Source: Haliclystus octoradiatus
Lineage: Eukaryota; Cnidaria; Staurozoa; Stauromedusae; Haliclystidae
DNA: 64,000 bases
Direction of reading: 5' to 3'
Assembly: GCA_916610825.1 (NCBI GenBank)
Contig: OU744453.1
Location: 20,203,301 to 20,267,300, forward strand
Shown: positions 14,093 to 29,810 of the stretch, piece by piece
How the letters are laid out: each line of letters opens with the position of its first letter
Position numbering within the stretch: the stretch's first letter is position 1
The notes under the pieces: generated by a model
The model's input: the letters and a program-made list of their open reading frames with translations, nothing else
Database searches by the model: none
Told to the model about the DNA's origin: nothing
Made by a program: the position numbers and the translations under genes

Positions 14093-15028
14093 TTTGGTTA
14101 TTTTACTATTGGTCGTGTTGACATTTCGCTTCTGGCATTTGGTGATAAGGAAACGTTATTACATTAATGATATCGGATCGTCATTAGTCGTTCGAGATCA
14201 GAATGGAAGAGGTAAGAGACAGGGCAACAATGATCCCGTTAGCCTGCAATCAATTAAGTTTGAATTCATCAAGTTTGGATTCATTAAATTTGGAGTCATC
14301 CAAGAATCATTATCAGAAAATCAATTAAGTTTTACAACTATGTGTTCACATGATTGATTTTTTAAGCATTTCAAATATATAAGCATTCTGAAGCGTTTTA
14401 AAAACTTAAATTACATTTTATATATATAGGCGTATATAATAAAAGAAGTCAAAGACTACACATTCATATATATAGGCGTATATATAGGGGTACGCGAGAA
14501 ATGGAGCCTTCAACCATTGGTGCAATTCGTTCCTCGCTAATCTTGCTTTATGGACTCTTCATATTCATACGAGGTTTACTAAGATTCACACTTTCGTTAC
14601 ACTATAGTCGCGTACAGGACGCCAATTAACCCCAAATTACAGACCCGTTACGACCTTCTTCTTCACACGGACAAATGTTAGTTGAGTTTTTTGCGCACTT
14701 CTGAGTGACATTTTTTCCGCCATTTCTTATAGATCCCTACATGACATTCAAATCAAAATGTTTTTATTGTGACATATCAGAATATGGAGCAGTATGGAAG
14801 AGGCTATTTAATGATGTTCAATGTCAAAATGATTTATTTAAAACGTGTTTCAATAACAGAACAGTACACGGCAGAAAAGAAACACATGTCTTGACGTTAC
14901 TAAAGAGATGTGATATAACAACGTGCACATGCGCAGATAAAGCAGAGTGGTATATGACAGATACTTGTAATTACGCCAAAGTGAGGTGCTGCTTGGATGT
15001 TGGAATAGAGGCTGTATATTGTCGCTAA
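14093..15028 (+). CDS. candidate gene: hydrophobic segment plus cysteine-rich (Ly6/uPAR-like?) domain, 5' end unknown
   Basis: Two possible exons are phase-compatible: one ending at 14211 (GTAAGA donor; acceptor guessed before 14093) and 14732-15028 (TTATAG acceptor, ending in a stop). The first encodes a strongly hydrophobic stretch (GLVILLLVVLTFRFWHLVI) followed by basic residues, like a membrane anchor. The second encodes about 98 residues with eleven cysteines, including CFYCD near its start, KRCDITTC, and VRCC with a last Cys two residues before the end. This spacing recalls the three-finger Ly6/uPAR fold (CxxC start, CC near the end). No in-frame ATG exists in the first exon, so any true start lies upstream and is not identified. 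The frame at 13481-13699 begins with a signal-peptide-like segment, but I could not splice it on. Other readings: an unrelated Cys-rich secreted protein, or a chance open frame. Confidence 0.35.
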
Positions 15029-15468
15029 AGCATCACACTGGACTTATCCAAGATTCATTAGAAGACGGCGAACCCAGCTGGAAATTAGTACAGGGCCAAA
15101 GATGAATAGCTAGCAGCATAGTTGAATGTCAATTGAACTGAATTATGGGATTATGACGAATGGGGATGGTTGATTCTCTTCAGAGACACAGGAAATAATT
15201 ATGAAAAAGACAGAAATAATTATGAAAAAGACAGAAATAATTATGAAAAAGACAGAAATAATTATGAAAAAGACAGAAATACAGCATCATCATTCAAGCG
15301 TCCCGCCAGATTAGCCAACTAGCGAGCATAACACATGACATAAAAATCGCATCATTGCGGATTGCCGGGATGAATAAACGAAGACGCATTACAAACATGT
15401 ATGAGTAAAGTAAAAGCACACTCCGAAAAAAGTTGATATAAAAAAATTATATAAAATTGAACTACAAA
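15029..15468. other. intergenic, includes a 21-bp tandem repeat
   Basis: Apart from the tandem repeat at 15192-15280, this stretch shows nothing recognisable. It holds the 3' flank of the sulfotransferase gene on the minus strand. I saw no clear AATAAA for that gene. Confidence 0.5.
15192..15280. repeat. 21-bp tandem repeat, about 4 units
   Basis: A 21-bp unit containing GAAATAATTATGAAAAAGAC repeats just over four times with almost no variation. It lies between the Ly6-like candidate and the 3' end of the sulfotransferase gene. Confidence 0.9.
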
Positions 15469-17328
15469 TTATAAATAAAAATATGACATGACTGGCTCGA
15501 TTACAGACCTTTTGAGCGAATGTAAATAAGAATTTAATTTGACTGATTCGTTCTCTGTTTGTGTTCCCTTGATATACATTTCTCTCAAAAGTTTTAAATA
15601 CGCGACTTCATCTCTGATCATGTTTTTACAAAGAGAAGTTGCAAATGACGGCAAATAACGACGCAGTTTTAATCTTTTAATGTCAGCCGATAATAACACC
15701 GTTTGAGCATCTCTTTTATCTTCCAAACAGATATGTGATAGTGCTTTCATTAACCTTTTAAATTCATCCACTTCTTGCCAGAAATCATCGCCAAGACTAA
15801 ATAAAACTTTCTCTAATTTCGTTTTAAAATGATGGTAAAGTCTATAATCAGCATAATTCCAATTCAAGACTTTTTCTTTCGTTTCCATACTGAGGTTTCT
15901 CTTGTGTTCATGGTAACGCTGGTTCAATCGAAAATAGGCAATGTCTTTCAGCGACCAACACAATAGTCGTTTTAATAACACGAGAGATTCATCGAAATAT
16001 TCCGTGATCATCACAAGATGGAAGTCTTTGTCAAGATGCGCGATAGTCTCATTTATACGGGTCTCATTTTCAAAATCTTTGGTTGGTAAACCGAGGTCAT
16101 AGAACATTGAATTACGAATCAATTTCAATCTTTCACTGTTGATCTTCAAATCTTGTGTTAAAACATAGTTCATTAAAACAGTCTGTGGGTCTCTGAAGAA
16201 CTCTTCGATTGGGTCGTTATGAGACGGACTCATTCCCAGCATCTTATCAAACATCATGTAAGAAAATGTTGATTCAAATTGTGATTGAGGCTCTCTTAAA
16301 ATGGTGATGTAAACTGTATCATTAGGCATTAAATCAACCATTGTTTGACGGTTATATCTCGCGTGATTGCAAAGCATGTTGGGGATGGTACCGTTTAAAG
16401 GATAAAATGAATCATTTTGAAAGTACCATGGCCAATCGAGGCGGTTAACACCCATACGAGGTAGTACAAATGTCAGGTTTCTTTCATGTCCAAAACGATT
16501 TAATATGTTGGTTACTGTGCTGCTGCCAGTCTTGTGAGTTTTTAAGAAAAGAACGTTTTGCTTTCGACTGCAAATGGACCTTTGTAAAGAATAAACAGAA
16601 ACTAATTTAGTTATAGATATGAGCATAATATACATTACTGTACGGAAGAGGGCGTTGCAGTTGTATTACACCTTTCATGGGCACTTCCTTCAAAAGGGTA
16701 ACATTAGCCAAACCATCCTACCAATCTACTACCAGTTCACAATATCACTGGCCTTAGTGTATTAAAATGATACACTGTATAACAGATTCAATTCCATTCG
16801 AGTTATCTACCAACCGATTACACGGTTGTCTGTCATATCGTTGACACTGCCACGATTGAGTAGATACAAATCGGGCATAAAGTAAGAGTGATTAATCAGG
16901 GGGGAAATCAGGGTCATGGGATGTACGATGTAATCAAATCAAAAATGGATTCAATTGAAAGGCCTTGAATGAGTGCTAAATAATCTACCCCTAAATAACA
17001 AATTATAGCATCCTAAATAATATTATAAGTGATGTTATTGATTACATTATAGATGTTTGACTATAGCTGGGACTAATTCTGCAAGACGCGATTTCATTTC
17101 AACTTACTTTTCGGTGTTTGAGTTGACGATGATCGTGGTGTCTTCTTCATCGATATCGGTTTCCGTTGTTTCATCGGCGTTGTAAATATTCCGTGTTATA
17201 ATTGAGTCTTTTTGATTAGATGCAAATATACCACAGCCTTCGTCGCGTAAATAACAGGTTTCAAACATATAAACGATGATATTTATAGCAATGAATATCA
17301 AAACTATCCTCACCCTTCTTTGATTCAT
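15469..17328 (-). CDS. galactose-3-O-sulfotransferase (GAL3ST family, Golgi type II membrane enzyme)
   Basis: Two coding exons in transcript order, 17328-17108 and 16579-15469, joined in phase (GTAAGT donor, TTACAAAG acceptor), give about 443 aa, within the family range. Exon 1 encodes a short basic cytoplasmic tail, one membrane segment (VLIFIAINIIVYMF) and an acidic stem, the usual type II Golgi layout. Exon 2 is the lumenal catalytic domain: NVLFLKTHKTGSSTVTNIL is the 5'-phosphosulfate-binding loop for PAPS, and ITILREPQSQFESTFSY the 3'-phosphate-binding motif. The family transfers sulfate to O-3 of galactose on glycolipids or glycans; which acceptor cannot be read here. The exon-2 frame stays open upstream to 16635, but the splice site keeps a Cys that relatives have before the PAPS loop. 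A second acceptor 12 bases further in is phase-compatible too. The paralogue (1 to 4) is not assigned. Confidence 0.92.
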
Positions 17329-20300
17329 TCCAGTTCTTCGTTGAGGAATTCAACAGACATCATAAACTAAACAACCATGAAAATTTAAAAGTATTTCGCA
17401 AGGATCAATTCTTTGTTATTCGATTAATTGCTTCGTAAACTGATATAAAAAGTTGTGTTAAATCCATTCCTTTTTTCTGTTAGTGAGATCAAGAAGCCAA
17501 CATTTGGTTGTATTTAATTATTTATGTAACGGTCCATTGATCACAATTCGCTCGTTGTCTTCGTCAGGTCAAACTGATACTCAGCCTGAACTCGATTATC
17601 AAGTTTTCTTGCGCTGTTTAATCATTTTTTGAAACTTTATTTTGATCTTTGTTTATCTTGTTTATGATAAAAGAACAGGTCTTCGATTTTGTCTTTAGCA
17701 GCTATACAAATTTTCAAACATTGTAAACAACAATAAAATTTATACTGTATGTCTGCTAAGATGACTGATTTATATGTTTCGGAGATTTTGTTTCTATTTG
17801 TTTAATTTAACTTAATTCAATTTTACCTATGATTTTAATTTAACTTAAAATTTGTCAGGACATATACGTTGATAAAAGTGTTTTACATTAAACTGCCTAT
17901 CCTGTCTAAATATTCGTTATAACAAACGAAATAAAATGTTCTGCTATCTGGCCCTTTCTGTGTCATACCAGATATTCTATACATCATTCATCGCTCATTT
18001 TACAAACAGTCAAATCAACATGGAGTAAATTGTTGTGTACGTTTAGACAGAGAAATCTAGACAGATGCATCGTAAACAAACCTATCTCCGCGTTGAATGT
18101 GAATACATTTGAGGACATCGATCGACCATGTCATATTTTTCATCTCCAGGCTGTGCAAATAGCCGAATATTATATATAACCAATGATAACGTGCGCAAAG
18201 TTGGAACTTTATAGCAGCAGTGCAGACGTATTGATTCAACTCATAAAATAAAAGCAGTGCTGCACAGATGCTATAGACCATCATGTCGATGATTTAATTA
18301 TGTTAACAACGCCAACAAGATCATGTGATCAAAAGTCACAGCATATTTTGTTTTTCGATATAATTTAGCATTAGTACCCAAATCTCTCATTTAATCTACT
18401 ATTGTGTCTCGTTAATACAATTCATTTATGGATCATTAGATTGAGTGCTACAACCGACCGTAAGTCTATGGCTACAACACATGAATGTTTTCTTTATAGG
18501 GACACTAGATAAAAAGGCTTTTTTCCAGGCTCCAGCGGAGGGCCTTGTGGGCCTTCGGCCCAATGTTGTTACTGTTGAGAAACTGTATTTAATTTTCTTC
18601 ATCGAGGAGGTGGTTTCGCTCCATACATAGTATGTATTTCAGAATCAAAAATATATTGGTAACATGAACGGTATATAATGAAGATTGACTCTACAATTTT
18701 AAGCGTTGTATTATATTTCAAAAGCGTTATTCGATTTCAGTCAGTTTATATCATGCTATATAGCATTTTACAGTTTTAAAGTAAGATTTTGCCAAATATT
18801 CCTAAGACTTCCAGTTGCAGTTTGATATTAATAATCTACTACAGATATGTAGCTCAATATGAACCATATAGAAATTACGTCATACATAAAATTCCATAAG
18901 AAAATTGACACGTAATTATCTAAAGCTAAATGAAAGTGTGTTAATTAAAATGTCATAATCCTTCCATACCAGTCCTGCATCTGCATATACAGTACTAATA
19001 ATATTTCATGATTTAGAAGTATTAATTAAAGTAAAATTCTGCCAAGTATCCTCAAGACTTCCAATTGCAGTTTGATATTAATAAAAGTGTTCCAACTGCA
19101 GTTTGATATTAATAAATCTTTACAGAAGATATCTAATTTAATATGAACCATATAAAAAATACGTTAATCCAGTTTTATCAAAAAAATACGTTAATACTGT
19201 TTTATTGAAATAAATGTCTTAATTGGATAGCTAGATGAAGCAATAATACACATATTACATTCATCTTCATAATTATATCCCCACGTGATAGCAGTGGAAA
19301 GGAGAACACTTAATTGGTCGGGTTTCATTTCGGTTATGACTTTTAAATAGGCTTTTAATTTAAAAACTGGCTGATGAATGTCAAAGCACAATTATACAGA
19401 GACATTGTCGGACTAACCCTAACCCTAACCTAATACAATTGCGTGGACTGTGGTTTACTAAAATCCTACGATGGTCCACGCGTGGTCCACGCCACGCCTT
19501 CGTTGCATTTGTCTGGTTGTTGACTTAAAATTTTTTTGAATAAATGTTGAAATTATCCTTGGAACCAGGAGCCTTTAGAGATTATGATTTTCCTTGTCGC
19601 TGTTACTAAATACTTTTGATAGCTAATTTGATACGGCGGATGTTTGGGGATGTTTTGTACAATTCAACCGGTTGAATCCAAATATTATTTAAAATTCAAA
19701 GATTTTTTTAATTTCGTAAACACAGCACTCTCTGTAATGACGTTCATAAATGATTTTAAGCTAAGAGCTACGTCTGGAAAATAGAATTTAGCTGACAGTT
19801 AATTAAAACTAAATAATCACAAAGAGTAGAAAGTAGTTTTGGTCATCATCCCAATTTATGTTTCTGGTTTTGTTTGGGATTTCGAAACACTTGATCATAT
19901 TCACGGTTCATTGCCTGCACGGCTTTGCTCTGGATGGCGGCGGCTTTGATCTTTTACGCAAAACTTGATTTTTCAATTTTACGCCGAATTCAGTTGATTT
20001 TTCAAAATTAATGATGTATGATGTTCAGGATTTCTTCGCATGGTTTTTGAGATTAGCGCGTACACAGTTTTGAAGGTCATTTTTATATAGTAGTCAAATA
20101 TAGTAGTAGAGATTATAATATTGCACAACTAACATTATAAAATAGTGGGCATTGGTTATAGGGAATAGAGCACATATTTATCACACAGGAATGGTTGCAT
20201 CTATTTAAATATGGTTTAAATTCTATTTTGAGCTTGAAATAAATACAGAGCATGAAATTCATCAATTGTTTAAAGTGATTTATTTATTAATTTATATTAA

Positions 20301-20723
20301 ATATTGATTAGCTAAATAAACACGATTCCCAAAATAAATACATTAAATTCAAAAATTGATATTTAAAGCACACTTTTTATACCTCACTGGTATTACTTAA
20401 AGGGGCAAAATTGACCGGCGACCGCTGCGAGCACAAGTTGCATTTATGCTGAGCGTAATTCAACCGTCTCGCTTTGAAACAATTGGTATACGCAGGCCTA
20501 ACTTGTAATAAAATTCATGTCAAAAATGAACATTGTGTTATAACAATAAGCGTGCACGTGATCCTAAGTGCGTAGTGCCTAGCCGGTCAATTTTGCTCCT
20601 TTAAATAGACAATATTTTAAAAAATAGTAATTCCTTCAATAAAATTATTGTTTGTTTGATACCGTATTCTCCTACCTGCGAATAATTGTTATTACTATTA
20701 TCAATTCTCGTTGGTTTCTTCCA
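17329..20723. other. intergenic with diverged repeats
   Basis: No gene is supported. Two related segments, about 18780-18890 and 19030-19165, share text such as TTGCAGTTTGATATTAATAA and TATGAACCATATA, and the second copy also repeats part of itself. A short run of telomere-type CCCTAA repeats lies at 19414-19432, next to a GGTCCACGC-containing duplication near 19470-19497. The small minus-strand frame at 18057-18284 shows no recognised domain. Confidence 0.5.
19414..19432. repeat. short interstitial telomere-like CCCTAA run
   Basis: The sequence TAACCCTAACCCTAACCTA equals about three units of the animal telomere repeat TTAGGG read on the other strand. It is too short to mean a chromosome end. 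It may be chance, or a telomerase-patched break. Confidence 0.6.
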
Positions 20724-24846
<4,123 letters not shown>

Positions 24847-24920
24847 TTTGTAAAACGTCACAGGCAAAGATCAAATATCATAATCAAACTGGTGCCGCTG
24901 CACTGGCCTCTTTTTATCGT

Positions 24921-24934
24921 GTTTCCATGGCAAT
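24921..24934. promoter_or_regulatory. RFX X-box in a bidirectional promoter
   Basis: GTTTCCATGGCAAT is a near-perfect RFX binding site: two inverted half-sites GTTNCC and GGNAAC with only the last base off. It lies 75 bp upstream of the SLC35E3 start (minus) and about 104 bp upstream of the WD40-gene start at 25038 (plus). RFX X-boxes at this distance are the hallmark of ciliary genes in animals, and the WD40 gene is the more likely target. Confidence 0.65.
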
Positions 24935-25037
24935 TAAGCACTGTTGTGACCCCTTCAAAATGGTAGCATTCTGAAAACATGTGTGCTTTTACAAGAGAAG
25001 AGAGTGCAAAACTTTTATTAAAATAATAATAAATGAA

Positions 25038-28000
25038 ATGGAAAACAAAGATGAGGTCAAAGGAGAAATATCTTATATTCGTTATGGATTAACATCTATA
25101 GACAGCTACGTGCATTCCTCAAGGAATTGTTCAGTTGAAGCTGTCACATACAATCAAAGATCGAAGAAATTTGTCATTTTTGATTCGCGAGGATTAACCG
25201 TTCACGGGATTATTTCGAAAAAAGATCCATTACGTGTCTTTAATTATGATGATTACCAATTTCATGAAATCAAAAAGATTGAATTTATAAAAGAAATGAA
25301 CATTTATATTGCAATAACAAAATGGCAGACGCTTCGTGCTTATGACATTAATTTTCTAGATCATTCTATTGGGGACCATGCTAGTTTCTCTGGAGACGCT
25401 ACTTCATCCTGTTTTGCTTTTGATTCTGATACAGAAGTTTTAATTTCAACTTTTAATGGTTACATTTGCAAATATAAGCTCATTGTTGGCAGTTCGAAAT
25501 CAAATCAAAATGAAAACGTATTAAATCCTGGAAAACAATTAAGAAGTGGGTATCATCTCAAACTATTAGATAAATTTGAAGTCTCAAAAGAATCTTCTCT
25601 TCATTTCATATCCATATACAACAATGATAATACAACTTACATTTTGTGTTTATCAAATTCGGAGTTAATATGTTTAAACATCCACGGTCATGTTGTTTTG
25701 AAGTACTTTGATCGATATGACAGCGCAGCATTCACAGCCTCTGCTTTTATCAGAAACAAATCTGAATACGTCATTGGTACAGGAGAAGGTGACTTAATTC
25801 TTATTGATAAAAATGGTTTGAAGAAGTCACATTTTATCAGAGTACATCGACATAAGATATCCTATCTTCTACCCCATCCATCAGATAATAGACTTATAAT
25901 TACATCGGGCATGGATGGAGTTGTGAAACTATTCTCAATAGATATTGAATCAGAGATCGCAAGTATAACATTTAATCAAACTGGAATAATAGGATGTATC
26001 TTACTTGATGATCTGGAGTTAGCATGCTATCATAGCAGAGGGTTGAATATAGTTGATGTTTCGAATATTCCACGTGTCTGGGCACAGTTACAACATCCAA
26101 TTTGTACACTGAAAACCCTTGCGCATCTTGGAGTAACTGTAGCGCACTGCAATGACGGTGCTCTTCAATGTTTCGATAGCAAAACAGGAGATAGTATTTC
26201 AATGGTATTTCCACCGCCAATTGAGAATCCCTGTTGTAAAATATTATCCTTTGCAGTAGATGAAAGACATTGCATTGCATACTTACTTATTGGTTTGAAA
26301 GATATTTGGATTTATGCTTTGATGACAGATCCCGCAACCAGAATTGCAACAATTAATCTTGGGCAGATATTGAACATGTGTACGAAGGCAGGTAATGTAC
26401 CTAGAACTATGCGGAAACAAATGGAATGCAGTACGATGCAAGACTTATGTAACGGTATCAGTTGCATAGCAACAGTCCCTAATAGAAAAGATTATATAAA
26501 TTCGGAAGTATTAACCTTCGAAAACCTTTTATGTGGAATGATCAACGGAATGGTGATTGATTTTAACGCCGTTAATATAGAAGGCACTAATCCCAATGAA
26601 GGATTATCCGTTTTCAATGCTCACCAAGGAACAGTCAAGGCAATCAACATTCTCAGAAACACTAACATTGCAACGATTGGAATTGAGGACAATCAATTCT
26701 CAGTCCGAGGTTGGAATTATTCATCAAAGACCCAATTATTTTCAATTCTGTTTGAACATTCAATCCTTGAGTTATTCGATATTTCCAATGATCATGTTGC
26801 GGTGTGCAATGACGAAGGTAGAATCGTTACTAAAGATATATCAAACTGCTGCCACATCGAAAGTAATACTAGCATCGTCACAGCAACTGAATGGCATGAC
26901 ACCTCAATGCATCACTTTGGTATAACTGGGCTGCATCTGCATCAGACAATACCAGGATTATTATTATCATTTAATTCTAATGGTAATCTGAAACTATGGA
27001 ATTGTTCTGGTGCCATTTTATCAGACATCTCCCTATTTCATTCAATTGTAGCCGCTACTTTTCTCAACAACTACATTCTAGTTGCTATGGGTAACAATTT
27101 ATTCGTAATTAACAACCCTTTACCACAATCAACAATTGAAGATATCAACTCTGGAAGACATTTATCTATTTATCGTGATATCGATTCCCTTGACCCAGAT
27201 GTTGATTTGAAATCCTACCTAGTACCATATCCTCATTTCAAAATGAAAGAATATTTACGCTTGAAACAAAACACTGTCTCATTTAAATATGACATCGAAT
27301 CTGTTTATTCTTGCAACAACTCGTTAGAAGGAGATTCTGAAGAGAGTTGGGCTCTAACTGAATTATGGGATACCCTTTCTCAAGGGAGTGACAGAGGTTC
27401 ATTGTTAGAATGTAATCTTCCACAATGTTGTACTTCACCGGAACTTGTTCCTGATGAGCCCCCATATGCACCCTCATCATCTTCATTAGACGACTCCTGG
27501 AAAGATAACACGTCATCAAAGGGAACTAAATTCAATTACTCACAAGGAGTTCTTCCTATCTTGAGATGTGGACATACGCCAGGTCCAAAGAATGAAAATG
27601 GACCTACACTTATACGACACTCAGACAAACCAAAGCAAAATCTGAAAGATATTCGCATAAATCTAGACGGGACATCATGGAAAAGAACAAAACAGCGGAG
27701 CTTACACAATAATAGACTTTTAGATAAAAGAAAAACTCATCAAAAGGTACAAACATCTAAGGAAACCATAGAAACCATAGAGGATCTCGAGGAAAATAAG
27801 AAAAGCATGAAAAATAATGAAACCGTTAAAAGTGATGAGCTACGCATGAAGAATCGCAGAGGCATCAGCTTAGCACTAACGAAATTACAAATTACTAAGA
27901 ATGAGCGAAGAAACAAAAACAACAAGATCAACGACAAACAACATGATACAAAATCGATTAATAGCGTCAGAACATCAGAAAGATTAATTAATAATAAATC

Positions 28001-29810
28001 AAAAAAGACCAATCAAGAAACGGAACCTCATAGCATGGATGAGAACGAAGGCTACGATACAAATTGCATCATTTCAGAAGACATTAATGCATTTGACTCA
28101 CGTATTGCGAATAATAACTCTCCATGCGAAGAAGAAAACGATTTCAATCATGCAGGTTTACCCAAGGATACTGACGATACTGATAAAAAACTACAATCAA
28201 ATTTTATTAAGCCTCGTGATAACCCATCATACTCCAAAGAAAATATTACGATAAAAGAAATTGAGTCAACGCATAATTCTAAACATCATGACCAAAGATC
28301 GAAACGACATCTCCATAAAGCATGCCAGAGTAAAAAGAAAATAGGCCACCGGGTCGTTCCGTTATACAAAGATCGCACAAACGAAAGGCATGCTGATGAA
28401 AATAAAGTTTTAGATTCGGATCGTATTCATATGGATTTAAAAATTGAACGTTTAAATCCAGTACAAAAGAAAGCAGCCAAAACATCGCAGCTTAACACAT
28501 TGAAGCTAGAACACATTGAAGACGAGAAAACTTCTATTGGAGAGACACAATTTGGAGATCTTGAAGATGGTGCGCAAAAACACGATGACGACAGAAAAAC
28601 CTCTCAAAGTAATGAAACTCTCACTAGTCGTAAAATCACTAGTAAACTCTATTCTATTGCCATGCAGCTGTCTAGAACTAGAAGGAGGCGCCAAAGAGAT
28701 GACATCGAGAATATAGTTGAAGATCGATCTCAAAACCGTGGTAAAGTTCTTAACATTCAGAATGACGTAGAGGAGAAAATAATTATAGATTCGATTGCGC
28801 AATCTCCACCAGCTTCTGTTATGGAATTCAATGACAGTCAACCAATCTCCGTTTCATTCCGTCGTAAATTTAAATCAGAAGATGAATATTGTTCGATAGA
28901 AGATGAATTTGAAAGAGTATTATCCGTTGGGGATGAAACAGCCGAACACAAAATACCAACATGCTTATATCACCAGAGTAAAAATTCCCTCCCCCTTCGC
29001 AATCCTAAACAAATTTCTCATAGATCCTTTTCGTGCATGTTCGCTAGACTGGCGCGTTCTGTAGGTTGTACAACTAACAGTATGGAGGACTTCACTTTCA
29101 AAGGGAGGAGGGGGCATCGTGTCGATGAAACGGAAGATGGGCCTGATTTTAATGCTTATGAAGATACTACAAAAGAGAAATTAAAAACTTACCCTACAGA
29201 ATATAATACCAACCAAATGTACAGTCCAAAGAATGGTCACGATATATCAACATGGGATCCTCTGTTACAAGATTTATACAAAACAAAACGAAATGCTGTA
29301 TTTTTAGAAGGAGAAAACAATGTCAAAGTTCAAAAGAGTTTACAAAATCAAGCAACATGCAAAGATGAGAGGATACGATGTGCCAGTGCACCAGTCAGCA
29401 GTAAACGTGGTCCTTTCTATCACCATGAAGAAAGACCATCGACAATGCTATCCTCTAGGCACCTAATGAAAAGAACTGAGACCAAAATAAATGCCCGAAA
29501 TAATTCAAATAAAATAATCGATACATGTTCACGTGTTAACACGCCATTTCATCAATCCATTTCTAGAGAAAACAACATTATGGCCCCAAAGCATCGTACG
29601 TATTTCACAGGACCTTTATCAGGTCAAGAGTATCGCCTTGGCTGTAAGTTAAAAAAAGACCCATGTGAAAAAGTCCTTATTAGTTTTTTACAACGAAATT
29701 TAAAGGTTAATAAAGTAAAAGGTATTCCAAATAGGATACCTGTTAATATAACCGTGCCCTCAATTCCAGAAAAATGTTCAGAATACAAAATAATCACCAC
29801 TGATGTTTAA
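25038..29810 (+). CDS. large intronless WD40-repeat protein with disordered C-terminal half (possibly ciliary)
   Basis: One uninterrupted frame of 1591 codons gives about 1590 aa from the ATG at 25038; the frame is open a little further upstream, but without an ATG. Residues about 1-760 form degenerate WD40-type beta-propeller repeats, for example HKISYLLPHPSDNRLIITSG with DGVVKLFSID, and NSNGNLKLWNCSG, probably two propellers. Residues about 800-1500 are polar, Lys/Glu/Asn-rich and likely disordered. A compact, perhaps conserved tail follows (YFTGPLSGQEYRLGCKLKK). The architecture recalls large axonemal WD proteins such as WDR97 or WDR87, but I cannot assign an orthologue. The gene is head-to-head with SLC35E3 and has an RFX X-box in the shared promoter, which supports a ciliary role (inference). 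Lack of introns is unusual beside its intron-rich neighbours and may mean a retrocopy or intron loss. Confidence 0.85.
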   Translation: MENKDEVKGEISYIRYGLTSIDSYVHSSRNCSVEAVTYNQRSKKFVIFDSRGLTVHGIISKKDPLRVFNYDDYQFHEIKKIEFIKEMNIYIAITKWQTLRAYDINFLDHSIGDHASFSGDATSSCFAFDSDTEVLISTFNGYICKYKLIVGSSKSNQNENVLNPGKQLRSGYHLKLLDKFEVSKESSLHFISIYNNDNTTYILCLSNSELICLNIHGHVVLKYFDRYDSAAFTASAFIRNKSEYVIGTGEGDLILIDKNGLKKSHFIRVHRHKISYLLPHPSDNRLIITSGMDGVVKLFSIDIESEIASITFNQTGIIGCILLDDLELACYHSRGLNIVDVSNIPRVWAQLQHPICTLKTLAHLGVTVAHCNDGALQCFDSKTGDSISMVFPPPIENPCCKILSFAVDERHCIAYLLIGLKDIWIYALMTDPATRIATINLGQILNMCTKAGNVPRTMRKQMECSTMQDLCNGISCIATVPNRKDYINSEVLTFENLLCGMINGMVIDFNAVNIEGTNPNEGLSVFNAHQGTVKAINILRNTNIATIGIEDNQFSVRGWNYSSKTQLFSILFEHSILELFDISNDHVAVCNDEGRIVTKDISNCCHIESNTSIVTATEWHDTSMHHFGITGLHLHQTIPGLLLSFNSNGNLKLWNCSGAILSDISLFHSIVAATFLNNYILVAMGNNLFVINNPLPQSTIEDINSGRHLSIYRDIDSLDPDVDLKSYLVPYPHFKMKEYLRLKQNTVSFKYDIESVYSCNNSLEGDSEESWALTELWDTLSQGSDRGSLLECNLPQCCTSPELVPDEPPYAPSSSSLDDSWKDNTSSKGTKFNYSQGVLPILRCGHTPGPKNENGPTLIRHSDKPKQNLKDIRINLDGTSWKRTKQRSLHNNRLLDKRKTHQKVQTSKETIETIEDLEENKKSMKNNETVKSDELRMKNRRGISLALTKLQITKNERRNKNNKINDKQHDTKSINSVRTSERLINNKSKKTNQETEPHSMDENEGYDTNCIISEDINAFDSRIANNNSPCEEENDFNHAGLPKDTDDTDKKLQSNFIKPRDNPSYSKENITIKEIESTHNSKHHDQRSKRHLHKACQSKKKIGHRVVPLYKDRTNERHADENKVLDSDRIHMDLKIERLNPVQKKAAKTSQLNTLKLEHIEDEKTSIGETQFGDLEDGAQKHDDDRKTSQSNETLTSRKITSKLYSIAMQLSRTRRRRQRDDIENIVEDRSQNRGKVLNIQNDVEEKIIIDSIAQSPPASVMEFNDSQPISVSFRRKFKSEDEYCSIEDEFERVLSVGDETAEHKIPTCLYHQSKNSLPLRNPKQISHRSFSCMFARLARSVGCTTNSMEDFTFKGRRGHRVDETEDGPDFNAYEDTTKEKLKTYPTEYNTNQMYSPKNGHDISTWDPLLQDLYKTKRNAVFLEGENNVKVQKSLQNQATCKDERIRCASAPVSSKRGPFYHHEERPSTMLSSRHLMKRTETKINARNNSNKIIDTCSRVNTPFHQSISRENNIMAPKHRTYFTGPLSGQEYRLGCKLKKDPCEKVLISFLQRNLKVNKVKGIPNRIPVNITVPSIPEKCSEYKIITTDV

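Noticed and set aside
19414-19432. Chromosome end or telomere fusion
   Set aside because: Only about three CCCTAA units, with ordinary genes on both sides.
24847-25037. Upstream extensions of the SLC35E3 frame (to 24867) and the WD40 frame (to 24981)
   Set aside because: Both extensions begin at non-ATG codons. The first true in-frame ATGs are at 24846 and 25038.
27283-28841. Minus-strand hydrophobic frames opposite the WD40 gene, such as 27740-28012
   Set aside because: Lys/Glu-rich coding DNA gives Leu/Phe-rich frames on the opposite strand; they are shadows.
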